Program-made: the position numbers and the translations under genes
Assembly (NCBI RefSeq): GCF_006438845.1
Contig: NZ_RCZJ01000005.1
Coordinates: 218,236 to 282,235, forward strand
Direction of reading: 5' to 3'
Source of the DNA: Variovorax ginsengisoli
Lineage (GTDB): Bacteria > Pseudomonadota > Gammaproteobacteria > Burkholderiales > Burkholderiaceae_C
Length of the DNA stretch: 64,000 nt
Part shown: piece by piece, positions 9,137-17,861 of the stretch
Layout of the letters: every line of letters starts with the position of its first letter
How positions within the stretch are numbered: position 1 is the stretch's first letter
Notes under the pieces: generated by a model
The model's input: the letters and a program-made list of their open reading frames with translations, nothing else
Database searches by the model: none
Told to the model about the DNA's origin: nothing

Positions 9137-9665
9137 CCGGGATACTAATGAAATCAACGACTTACGCTTGAATCTTGTTTCTGTCCCACTAAAAGTCCCA
9201 CAAAGAACATAGCAGCTTCTGCCGTTTTGCGAGCATCTGTCGCGAATGTGCTGAGACGCAAGCACGCCCACGTTCCGGTGGCCGTGCAGTCAGCGGCTCC
9301 ATCGTGTGCGTGGCAATCTGGCCGAGGGCACCCGCGTCGCTGCGGTACCGCCTTATTGAAGCCCCTCGCTACGGGACTGCCTACTCGAAGCAAGTCTTGG
9401 GCCAGGCGTCATGTGCCCGATGCCGTCGACTCGGTATCGAGCCCAGCGTCGCTCGCACATGCTCCCCTGACGCTCAGGTGCAGGTCCCGTACGTTCCAGG
9501 ACGCTCCCGCCTGCAATCGGTGTGATGATAGTAAGGTTTATCATCATCCCGGATCGCTGCAAATCGCTAACGCTGGGCCAGAATTGCCGTGGGGCAGGGC
9601 CTTTAGGCAGACAGCGCGTCCCTCGGGCAACCCCGGTATCGAACACCAGATCTCGTTCTCACTTA
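9137..9665. other. Gene-poor junction between tRNA-Ser and accessory DNA
   Basis: I find no convincing gene in these 529 bases. Just after the tRNA there is a short stretch with two near copies of a GTCCCAC motif at about 9184-9200 (cccactaaaagtcccacaaag). This resembles leftover ends of tRNA-integrating elements. The palindrome at 9523-9546 is described separately. Short open frames here have no recognisable family. Confidence 0.5.
9523..9546. repeat. Palindromic site upstream of the first recombinase operon
   Basis: TGATGATA and TATCATCA are perfect inverted arms of 8 bases around an 8-base spacer (GTAAGGTT). The site lies 120 bases before the small gene that precedes the DUF3701 recombinase. 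Its right arm resembles the right arm of the palindrome at 21205-21232 beside the second recombinase. It may be an operator or a recombinase-binding site. Confidence 0.5.
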
Positions 9666-9931
9666 TGACATCGACGACAGCCAGTTCAACGCTCTCTCAC
9701 CTTGAAGACGGCGAACTCGCACAGCTGGCTGGGGAATGGCGCGCCCGGGCGCTGCGCGGCGATCGCAAAGCATACGGACCGGCACACGCATTGGAAGTCG
9801 AACAGCGGCGGCGCCGCGGCCCCAGCTCCACCATAGGGCCAGAGGGAACTCCGGCACCGACGCCTAAACCTTGGTGGAAGTTCTGGGAGGCTGGCGCGTC
9901 AAGTCACAGCGGTGCCCGGTCGCCCGCGTGA
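9666..9931 (+). CDS. Small protein of a PWW(K/R)FW family, recombinase leader gene
   Basis: An 88-residue protein with no function I recognise. Its N-terminal half is a charged helix (ELAQLAGEWRARALRGD) and its C-terminal part contains KPWWKFW. The same layout occurs in the 66-residue protein at 42192-42392: an acidic EL pair, WR, GD, a basic RRR patch and a final KPWWRFW. The two are therefore members of one family. The gene overlaps the recombinase GTG start by four bases (GTGA 9928-9931), so the two are translationally coupled. This suggests a role in the recombinase's expression or activity; that link is inference. Confidence 0.65.
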
Positions 9932-11856
9932 AGACACCCCGTACGCCGAAAACGCCGCCGCGCAAGCTGCACAGCGGGCATTTCGCGTTCATGCGCGCGC
10001 TGGCTCAGGGCCTGGACGAGCGCGACAGCTGGGATCGGTACCTCCGACTGGAAGGCGAACACACGGATCTGCGGACCGTGCGGCGCACGGTCTCCTGGAT
10101 TCGGGACGAGTTTGCAGCCGCAGCCAAGCGAGAACACAAGCCGGGCACTGCGCGACTCATCCTGCTGGATGCGGATCGGTTCAGCTCGGCGCCGGCGCAG
10201 CCCAGCTTGGAAGAATTCGCGGCGGCGCAGGGGATGGAAGACTTCTCTGTTGACGAACAGCTCGAGGCCTACGAGGACGCGTATCCGAGCAAGGGCGGGG
10301 CAGGGCAGGGCGGCAGTGCGAAGGCCTCGCGTCGTGGCCGCGTCATCGAGCGTCAACTCGAGGCGCTGCGTTGGCTGCAGGCGCTGGTGGCCCAGGATCC
10401 TCGCCCGGGCGACAGCGTGGCGGCCTGGCTCAATCCATCATTGGCAGGTCGACTGGAGCGCGCCGGCGTGCCCACGCTGTTCACGCTGGTCGAGCGCATC
10501 AACGGTATCGGAGCGCGCTGGTGGGTCCATGTGCCCGGGGTCGGCGAGCTCAAGGCGCAGCGCATCCTGGCGTGGCTGCAGGCGAACGAAGAGGTGCTCG
10601 GCATGCGGGTGGGATCACACGTGCAGTTGCCACGCACCCAGCTGCCTGCAACCACGTTGGCCGCGGTCGTGGCGCCAGCCACGGCGATCCGACCGTATGA
10701 AAAGTTCCTACTGCCGGCGGCGCTCGACGGCAGTGCAGGGCGCTTCCGCGCCCCGCCTGAAAAATGCCTGCTCATGGCGGGCAACGATCACGAGGCGATC
10801 GGCTCCTGGTTGGCTGCTAAGAGGCCGGGCGACAAGCCTGGAGAGCTCTCATCGACTCAACGTGCGTACCGCAAGGAGGCGGAGCGGCTGCTGCTCTGGT
10901 CAGTCCTGGAGCAGAAGAAGGCGTTGTCGTCGTTGTCGGTGGAAGACGCGACCGAGTACCGGTCCTTTCTGGCCAACCCGCCGGCGAGCTGGTGTGGCCC
11001 GCGGCACCATCAACGCTGGTCGCCGATGTGGCGGCCGCTGGAAGGGCCGCTGCAGCCGGTCGCGTTGCGCCAAGCGCTGATCATTCTGCGGAGCTTGTTT
11101 GCTTTCTTGATGAGTCAGAGCTACCTGCTGGGCAACCCATTCGCTGCAGTGGCCTTGCCGTCAAACCCGCATCGGCCGCTGGGCTCCAATCGGACGCTGA
11201 CCTTCGCACAATGGGACCATATCGAGACCTTGCTGCAGGACCGTGGCGACACCGAAGTAGAGCGACGTTTGCGGCGTGCCTTGCGCTGGCTCTACGCGAC
11301 GGGCCTGCGATTGACCGAGATCACGCAAGCGAAGTGCGAGGACCTCGAGCGCGTTGAGTACCGCACGGAGGAGGGCGCTGCCGCTGCTGACTGGATGCTC
11401 TCGGTGATCGGCAAAGGCGGGCGCAGCCGGCAGGTGCCGGTACCCAGCGACTTGGTCGATGAACTGGGTGATGAGCTGGCGCGTCACGGGCTTGAGCGGC
11501 AGGTAGGCGCCGTGAGCAACCAAGGCATCCATGTACTCGCTCGCTTCGACTCGGAACTGGAGCGTCCTTCCGCCTGGTCGAGCTCCGGGCTTTACCAAGC
11601 CATCAAGGCCTTCTTGGCAGACGCGGCAGAAAACCTCGAGCCGGCGGATGCGCAGCAACTGAGAAAAGCCAGCACGCACTGGTTGCGGCATTCGCATGGG
11701 TCGCACGCGTTGCAGGGGCGGGCAGGGCAGCATCCCGTGCCGATCCAGGTCGTCCAAAATAACCTGGGTCATGCGTCTGTCGGGACGACATCGATGTACC
11801 TCACCACGGAACGCGATGAGCGCATGAAGGCGATGCGCGGGTTCTGGAAAAAGTAG
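9928..11856 (+). CDS. Tyrosine recombinase with N-terminal DUF3701-like and HhH regions
   Basis: This 642-residue site-specific recombinase is much longer than a simple integrase. An N-terminal helical region (HFAFMRALAQGLDERDSW) resembles DUF3701. A helix-hairpin-helix-like segment follows (GVGELKAQRILAWL, residues about 205-218), then the core-binding and catalytic domains. Catalytic residues are visible: Arg in ATGLRLTEI, Lys in GKGGRSR, the box LRHSHGSH, His in NNLGHAS and the nucleophile Tyr in SMYLTTERD. The GTG start at 9928 overlaps the upstream small gene. Such long recombinases occur in Burkholderiales islands and plasmids. Position next to tRNA-Ser suggests it moves the island, though not necessarily into the tRNA. 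Confidence 0.88.
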   Translation: MKTPRTPKTPPRKLHSGHFAFMRALAQGLDERDSWDRYLRLEGEHTDLRTVRRTVSWIRDEFAAAAKREHKPGTARLILLDADRFSSAPAQPSLEEFAAAQGMEDFSVDEQLEAYEDAYPSKGGAGQGGSAKASRRGRVIERQLEALRWLQALVAQDPRPGDSVAAWLNPSLAGRLERAGVPTLFTLVERINGIGARWWVHVPGVGELKAQRILAWLQANEEVLGMRVGSHVQLPRTQLPATTLAAVVAPATAIRPYEKFLLPAALDGSAGRFRAPPEKCLLMAGNDHEAIGSWLAAKRPGDKPGELSSTQRAYRKEAERLLLWSVLEQKKALSSLSVEDATEYRSFLANPPASWCGPRHHQRWSPMWRPLEGPLQPVALRQALIILRSLFAFLMSQSYLLGNPFAAVALPSNPHRPLGSNRTLTFAQWDHIETLLQDRGDTEVERRLRRALRWLYATGLRLTEITQAKCEDLERVEYRTEEGAAAADWMLSVIGKGGRSRQVPVPSDLVDELGDELARHGLERQVGAVSNQGIHVLARFDSELERPSAWSSSGLYQAIKAFLADAAENLEPADAQQLRKASTHWLRHSHGSHALQGRAGQHPVPIQVVQNNLGHASVGTTSMYLTTERDERMKAMRGFWKK

Positions 11857-11919
11857 CACTCCGAGGAATCTGCGACCTCAGCGTTGTTGCGATCTGTCTA
11901 ACAAGAACCTCATACCTCC

Positions 11920-13044
11920 ATGCCCCGCTTCCTCCATACCGCCGACTGGCAAATCGGCCGCCAGTACAACCAGTTCGCTGTTGACGATGGCGTGGCCATC
12001 GCCGAGGCGCGCCTTGGCGCAGTTGTCACGCTCGCTCGCCTGGCCACTGAAAACCACGTCGATGCGGTGTTCGTGGCCGGTGATGTCTTCGATACCCAGA
12101 CGGTTGCCGACAAGACCATCCTGCGATTGTTCAACGCGATGCGTGGGTACACAGGCCCTTGGATCTTGATCCCAGGCAACCATGACGCCGCGTTGGCGGA
12201 GAGCGTGTGGACACGTGCCGAGCGACTGAATGCCGTGCCCGCGAACGTCCGACTGTCACTTGTACCGGAAGTGATCGCGTACGAGAGCGCCGGCTTCGCT
12301 GTACTGACCGCACCGCTCACGCAGCGGCATACCTACAACGATCTCACCGAATGGTTCGATACCGCCGACACCGCGCCCGGTCTCGTGCGCGTAGGCTTGG
12401 GCCACGGCGCGGTCCAAGGCATTCTTGCTGCAGAGATCGACTCGGCAAACCCGATCGCGCCGGACCGCGCTTCGACCGCACGCCTTGACTACTTGGGGCT
12501 GGGCGACTGGCATGGGCTCAAACGCGTTGACGCGCGGACCTGGTACAGCGGTACGCCGGAGGCCGAAAGGTTCCGCGGAAACGAGCCCGGCTATGTGCTG
12601 CTGGTCGAGGTTGACGGGCTTGGCATTGAGCCCAGGGTGACGCCCTTGCAGACCGGCCGCTTCGAGTGGGCGCAGTGGGAACACGCCGTCGGCGTTCCCA
12701 GCGATGCAGACGAGCTGATCGACCGCTTGGCCGGCGTCCAAGACAACCATGTCCTTGAGCTTGTGGTTAGGGGTCAAGCCGATCTCAACACACTCGGACG
12801 ACTCAACGGCGCGCTGACCTCCGCAGAGGCGCGTGCGCGTAGCCTCAGCGTTGATCTGAGTGCCCTGCGCCTGATCCCAAGCGATGCGGACATCTCGGCG
12901 CTGCGGGCAGACGGCTACCTTGGCGACGTCATTTCCACGCTCCGCGATCTGCAGTCTGGCACTGACGCAGCGGTAGCGACACACGCTCTGGGAATCCTGA
13001 CTTCTATCCTGGCCGACCGTCAGGCCAGTGAGGTCAACGTATGA
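11920..13044 (+). CDS. SbcD/Mre11/YhaO-like metallophosphoesterase nuclease subunit
   Basis: This 374-residue protein has the phosphoesterase motifs of DNA-repair exonucleases: HTADWQIG near the N-terminus, GDVFD, PGNHD, GLGHG and LGDWHG. The first motif reads D-W-Q where SbcD/Mre11 has D-x-H, so one metal ligand differs. I have seen this variant wording in metallophosphoesterases, so it may define a subfamily. The stop overlaps the ATG of the SMC-like partner by four bases. Together they should form an Mre11-Rad50-like nuclease acting on DNA ends. Context in the defence island suggests an anti-invader role. Confidence 0.85.
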   Translation: MPRFLHTADWQIGRQYNQFAVDDGVAIAEARLGAVVTLARLATENHVDAVFVAGDVFDTQTVADKTILRLFNAMRGYTGPWILIPGNHDAALAESVWTRAERLNAVPANVRLSLVPEVIAYESAGFAVLTAPLTQRHTYNDLTEWFDTADTAPGLVRVGLGHGAVQGILAAEIDSANPIAPDRASTARLDYLGLGDWHGLKRVDARTWYSGTPEAERFRGNEPGYVLLVEVDGLGIEPRVTPLQTGRFEWAQWEHAVGVPSDADELIDRLAGVQDNHVLELVVRGQADLNTLGRLNGALTSAEARARSLSVDLSALRLIPSDADISALRADGYLGDVISTLRDLQSGTDAAVATHALGILTSILADRQASEVNV

Positions 13045-15668
13045 AGCTGTCGCGTATCAAGATTGAGCAGGTGCGCCAGTTCCGTCGGCCTTTTGAGCTG
13101 GCCGATCTCGATCCCGGGCTGAACCTTTTCACGGGCCCCAACGAAGCCGGAAAAAGCACCGTGGTCCGTGCGATTCGTGCGGCCTTCTTCGAGCGGCACA
13201 GGTCGTCTGGCGTCGACGACTTGATTCCGTACGGTGATGCGTCCGCGTCGCCCACCATCGAGATCGACTTTGAGACCGGGGCGGAGCAGTACCGCCTGCG
13301 TAAGACCTTCTTTCAGCGCAAGCGCTTCAACCTTTCGATTGGGAAGCGTGAACTCGATGGCGAGGAGGCAGAACAGCATCTGGCCCAGATGCTTGGCTTT
13401 GAGTTCTCGAGCCGCGGGTCCAGCAAGCCGGAGCACTGGGGCATCCCTGGGCTTCTGTGGATTGAGCAGGGCGCTGGCCAAGACATCAAGCCGTCTGTGG
13501 GCCATGCCACCTCGCACCTGCGGAAGGCGCTGAACCAGTCAGTGGGGGAGGTCGCGAGCACACAGGGCGATGATGTAGCGCGAAAAATCGAGGCCGAGCG
13601 AGACCAGCTACTGACACAGGCAGGCAAGCCACGCGGCGTCTACCACGAAGCCATCACAAGGCAGGACGCGCTGGCCGTAGAACTGCGCGTGCTGGACGAG
13701 CAAATCGCAGCCTATCGGTCGCACGTTGACCAGCTGGAGCAGCTACAAGCTGCCGACCATCTCGACCAGGCCACCAAGCCTTCGGAGGCTTTCCAGAAGA
13801 GCCTGGATGAAGCCAAACTCAAGTTGACAGAGGCCCAAGGGTTGGCCGCACGCCTCGAATCTGCGCGAGAAGCATTGAAGCGCCATGAAGAGCACGTGAA
13901 ACTGGTTCAGCAGCAGCTCAAGGGCTATGACGACCAGGACCAAGCGCGCAATGCGCGAGAGGCGTCGCTGGCAGTGGCCGTTGAGCGGAGCCGAGTTGCG
14001 CAGGCGGCACTGCAACGCTGGACCATCGAGAAACAGACAGCCGTCACGGCGTATGGGGCGGCGACGCAAGCAGTGGCTGCAGCCCAGCAAGCAGACTGGA
14101 GAAACGAACTGGTGCGGCGCAGCGCGGAAGCGCGCTCAGGCATCGAGTCGGTGACGGCGACGCTGGCCACCGCGCAGGCCGAAGAAATCCAAGTCGCCGT
14201 CCAACGCATGCGCGTGACGGAAAACGAGATCGCCGAAGGGGCGGTGGCTCAACTGCGTGACCTGCACATGAGGTTGCGGGACCTGCGGATCCGACAGGAG
14301 GTCGGGTCGACCCGAGTTCAGTTCGCCATCACATCTGGCGGGGTCACGTTCGACGGTGAACTGCTGGCCGGCGAGGACGAGCGCTTGGTCTCATCGGCAG
14401 CGCAGATCGATATACCGAATGTGGGTCGTATCACTGTTATCCCGGGCGAAAACGACCTTGCCCAGCTCGGCCGTCAGGAGGCAGAGCTCCGCGCGGCGTT
14501 TGATTTGCTTGCGCTTCGCAACGGCGTCTCCAGCCTGGAGGCGGCCGAGGCCAAAGAGCTCCGGCGTAAGCAGGCGTCGGCAGATCTTAAGCAGGCTGAG
14601 CGCGCAATCAAGATGTTGGCTCCGCACGGAATTGGCGCGCTTAAGGGCCGCCTAGCGGAGCACCAGACGCAGCTCGCTGAATCAGAAAAAACCATCCGCG
14701 AACTTCCAACGGCTGACGGCGCAGCCGTCAAGCTGCTGGCTGCCGCGCAGCAAGACCACGGCGCCGCCCGTGCTCATCTCGACGGTGTCGAAGCAAATTT
14801 CAGCCGCACCAGCGCCGAGGTCGCAACAGCGCTAGCGCAGGCGGAAGCGGCCGAGCGTGAACGCGACGCGATCACCGCCTTGCTCACCTCTGCTGAGCAC
14901 CTTGAAGCCAGGCGGATGTCGGCGCAGCAACTGGTGGACGCACGCGCTCTACAGGCGAGGCAAAGCGAGCTGGTCAAGGGCCTCGAAGCAGAGGTCAATG
15001 CCGCCCGACCGGACATCCTTGCGCAGGATGTACAACGGTACGAGCGGACCGTGGCGCAGTCACTTCGCGCCAGCTCGGACCGGAAGTCACAGATCGCTTT
15101 GCTGCGCGGCAACCTCGAAGCGCTGGGTGCGCAAGGGCTGGAGGAAGCGCGAGCGGAGCTCGCCGCTCGTACGGAGGCGGCTCAGCGCCGCTGCCAGGAG
15201 TTTGCACTGCGAGCCGAAGCCTTGAAACTTGTCCACGGCCTCATTGATGCTAAGCGGCGTGAGGCGACCCAAAGTTTGCAGGCCCCCTTGCAAGGTCGGG
15301 TGATGCACTACCTGCAGCTGCTTTTTCCAGGCGCATCGCTAGAGATCTCGGAAGATCTTTCACCGGGTGGACTGAGGCGTCCTGGCGTTGGCGCGCTGGC
15401 TGCGTTCGACACCCTGAGCTTCGGGGCGCGCGAGCAGATGGGACTGATCAGTCGGCTCGCCTATGCCGATCTGCTTAAAGCTGCAGGACGTCCAACTTTG
15501 CTAATTCTGGACGACGCGTTGGTCCACAGTGATGAGGCGCGGCTTGGGCAGATGAAACGTGTCTTGTTCGATGCGTCCCAACGGCATCAAGTTCTACTGT
15601 TCACCTGTCATCCAGCGCTATGGCATGACCTTGGCGCCTCCTCGAGACAAATCTCCGCAAGGTTATAG
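13041..15668 (+). CDS. SbcC/Rad50/YhaN-like SMC-type ATPase
   Basis: This 875-residue ATPase has an N-terminal Walker A (GPNEAGKST, residues 32-40) and a long coiled-coil middle (about residues 190-780, rich in Gln, Ala, Glu). The C-terminal ABC signature is LSFGAREQMGL, followed by Walker B TLLILDDALVHSD. No CxxC zinc hook is visible at the apex, unlike Rad50/SbcC; YhaN-type proteins also lack it. An FGARE-type signature and the preceding nuclease gene make a complex nearly certain. It is shorter than E. coli SbcC (about 1050). Confidence 0.86.
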   Translation: MKLSRIKIEQVRQFRRPFELADLDPGLNLFTGPNEAGKSTVVRAIRAAFFERHRSSGVDDLIPYGDASASPTIEIDFETGAEQYRLRKTFFQRKRFNLSIGKRELDGEEAEQHLAQMLGFEFSSRGSSKPEHWGIPGLLWIEQGAGQDIKPSVGHATSHLRKALNQSVGEVASTQGDDVARKIEAERDQLLTQAGKPRGVYHEAITRQDALAVELRVLDEQIAAYRSHVDQLEQLQAADHLDQATKPSEAFQKSLDEAKLKLTEAQGLAARLESAREALKRHEEHVKLVQQQLKGYDDQDQARNAREASLAVAVERSRVAQAALQRWTIEKQTAVTAYGAATQAVAAAQQADWRNELVRRSAEARSGIESVTATLATAQAEEIQVAVQRMRVTENEIAEGAVAQLRDLHMRLRDLRIRQEVGSTRVQFAITSGGVTFDGELLAGEDERLVSSAAQIDIPNVGRITVIPGENDLAQLGRQEAELRAAFDLLALRNGVSSLEAAEAKELRRKQASADLKQAERAIKMLAPHGIGALKGRLAEHQTQLAESEKTIRELPTADGAAVKLLAAAQQDHGAARAHLDGVEANFSRTSAEVATALAQAEAAERERDAITALLTSAEHLEARRMSAQQLVDARALQARQSELVKGLEAEVNAARPDILAQDVQRYERTVAQSLRASSDRKSQIALLRGNLEALGAQGLEEARAELAARTEAAQRRCQEFALRAEALKLVHGLIDAKRREATQSLQAPLQGRVMHYLQLLFPGASLEISEDLSPGGLRRPGVGALAAFDTLSFGAREQMGLISRLAYADLLKAAGRPTLLILDDALVHSDEARLGQMKRVLFDASQRHQVLLFTCHPALWHDLGASSRQISARL

Positions 15669-16100
15669 AACGTCATTGTCTGATGGTGTGCTGGGCAGCC
15701 GTAGGGCCGAAGCCAACGTTCGACCCTCCGTTCCGGACGTCCGCTTCGGAGTGTCGACGGTCACCCAAACTGGAAAGCTGAACTAGCTCAGCTTTCAAAA
15801 CCATTCATCCCAAACGGTGCTTCGCCGTACGGTACGAACTAACCGGTCGCGCTCGCGCTGGTCGGGAATTGAAGCCCTACAAATGGCGAGCGGCTCTGAA
15901 TACAAGACGATATGGTGAGCTTCAACCCACTGGCGTCTTTTCCGTAGCAAACCTGCTACACAAAGCTGCGCAATGTTTTTACCCTCAGAGCACTTAACAT
16001 CCGGTAGCAGTTCGCGCTGACAATCGCATGGAGGCGACCTACATCGAATTGATGCAACCAACTTCTGGATGCGCGCGCAGTGCTCGCCATTGAGAGCAAC
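15669..16100. other. Intergenic region between the SbcCD-like and Gabija-like pairs
   Basis: These 432 bases hold no gene I can support. The gap suggests that the Gabija-like operon has its own promoter and is a separate module. A GTG at 16080 would extend the next frame by seven residues but has no clear ribosome-binding site advantage over ATG 16101. Confidence 0.5.
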
Positions 16101-17861
16101 ATGAGCCAGTCACCACAGATTCGCAAGCTAACCGTTAAGCGCTTTCGGGGCATCCTCTCTCTCACATGGTTACCTGCGGGGGGCATGAATGTCATCTTGG
16201 GTGGCGGTGACGTTGGAAAAACGACCCTTCTCGAAGCGATTGCAATGTTGCTTTCGCCGTCGAACACTGTGGTCATCTCCGAGGCCGATTACTGGGCGCG
16301 AGACAGCGCGCAGGAATTCGTCATCGAAGCCGTCATGACGCTGCCCGATCCTACTGGGATCGGCTCGCAGAATACCTTCGCTTGGCCATGGGCGTGGAAC
16401 GGGCAAGATGCTGTCGCCCCTTCGGCCGACGGGGATGGAGACCTTCCGACGCCGAGTGAGCCGGTTTATCGCGTGCGTGTGCGGGGGACCACGGAGTTGG
16501 AACTTGCATGGGAGGTCATGCAACCCAACGACGAATTCCACCATTTCTCGACCGCCGTTCGCCGACGTATCGGCCTGGTCCGAATGAGCGCCGATGAGCG
16601 CAATGATCGCGACCTGCGCCTTGTCTACGGATCCGCCCTGGATCGGTTGCTGGCCGATAACGCGTTGCGTGCACGTATCGGCAAGCAGGTAGCGGGGCTC
16701 AACTTGCACGAGTCGCTCAATGACAAAGGCAGGGAGGCGATCGAATCGCTGGATGTGCGCATGTCCGATGCGGCGCTTCCCAGCGAATTGAAACTCGGCC
16801 TCACAACCAGCCAGGGGCTGTCCATCGGTGCCCTGATCGGGTTGATGGCGACCAAGAACGGGGTCGCTTTGCCTCTGAGCAGTTGGGGTGCGGGTACCAG
16901 GCGGATGGCTGCGCTCGAAATCGCTTCTTCGACGGACAAGGAAGCAAGCGTTACGCTCATCGATGAAATAGAGCGTGGCCTGGAGCCCTACCGTCTGCGT
17001 AAGCTCATCAACATCCTCGCCAACCAACACGGACAGATCTTCCTCACGACACATAGCCCCGTCGCAATTTCTTGTGCGGAGGACGCACACCTTTGGTATC
17101 TCGACAGCCTGGGCTCCATCGGCGCGCTACCTCGGGACAAGATCGGTCCACAGCAGAAACGTGATCCTGAAACGTTCTTGGCGCGCGTGGCTGTCATTGC
17201 AGAAGGCCCTACCGAAGTCGGCTTCTTGCAGTACTTACTGGAAAAGGCTTTCGAGGGCGACCCGCTCGATCACGGGGTGCGAGTCTGCGATGGTCAGGGC
17301 AACGGAGCGACTTTAGATCTGCTTGAGACGCTCTCCTCTTCCGGATTGCTGTTTGCCGGCCTGGCGGACGATGAAGGTACCGCTCCAGAGCGGTGGAAGA
17401 AATTGAAGGAAAGGCTCAAAGGGCGGCTGCACCAGTGGCCGAAGGGCTGTACCGAAGATCATGTGATCGGGGCCGTTCCCGAAGCGAATCTTCTCGAACT
17501 GCTGAAGGACACCGAAGGTGAACTCGACGGCTATCGACTCCGGACTTTGGCAGATCGCCTCGGGCTTAAAGACAAGACCACCGAGGCGATAGACGCGGCG
17601 CTGAAAGCCTCTGGCAAAACTTGGCGCGCTCTGATCATTGCAGCTGCCACCGGCAGCAAGGACGGGGCACCCGCAAACCAAGAAAAGGCGTGGAAAAAAC
17701 ATTCGCAGCAATGGTTCAAATCCACAGACGGCGGGAAGGAACTAGCCCAAAAAATGGTCGCGCTGGGCGCGTGGACGGACATTCAACCGCAGCTGCTGCC
17801 GTTGATTAATGCGGTACGGGTGGCCGTGGGGCGTCAGGACTTGCAAAGGCTCGACCTATGA
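16101..17861 (+). CDS. Gabija GajA-like OLD-family ATPase/TOPRIM endonuclease
   Basis: This 586-residue protein has an N-terminal ABC-type ATPase domain. Walker A is GGGDVGKTT (residues 34-42) and Walker B is VTLIDEIERGLEP. The H-loop-like LTTHSPVAI follows. The C-terminal TOPRIM domain begins at AEGPTEVGFL (about residue 368), with the acidic LADDEG near residue 421. This is the architecture and size of class 2 OLD nucleases, which occur beside UvrD-like helicases, as here. GajA proteins nick or cut specific DNA and are inhibited by nucleotides. ATGA overlap links it to the helicase gene. Confidence 0.85.
   Translation: MSQSPQIRKLTVKRFRGILSLTWLPAGGMNVILGGGDVGKTTLLEAIAMLLSPSNTVVISEADYWARDSAQEFVIEAVMTLPDPTGIGSQNTFAWPWAWNGQDAVAPSADGDGDLPTPSEPVYRVRVRGTTELELAWEVMQPNDEFHHFSTAVRRRIGLVRMSADERNDRDLRLVYGSALDRLLADNALRARIGKQVAGLNLHESLNDKGREAIESLDVRMSDAALPSELKLGLTTSQGLSIGALIGLMATKNGVALPLSSWGAGTRRMAALEIASSTDKEASVTLIDEIERGLEPYRLRKLINILANQHGQIFLTTHSPVAISCAEDAHLWYLDSLGSIGALPRDKIGPQQKRDPETFLARVAVIAEGPTEVGFLQYLLEKAFEGDPLDHGVRVCDGQGNGATLDLLETLSSSGLLFAGLADDEGTAPERWKKLKERLKGRLHQWPKGCTEDHVIGAVPEANLLELLKDTEGELDGYRLRTLADRLGLKDKTTEAIDAALKASGKTWRALIIAAATGSKDGAPANQEKAWKKHSQQWFKSTDGGKELAQKMVALGAWTDIQPQLLPLINAVRVAVGRQDLQRLDL

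Noticed and set aside
9154..9393. Leftward 79-codon frame after the tRNA considered as an integrase C-terminal remnant
   Set aside because: No catalytic His-x-x-Arg or Tyr motif of a tyrosine recombinase is present.
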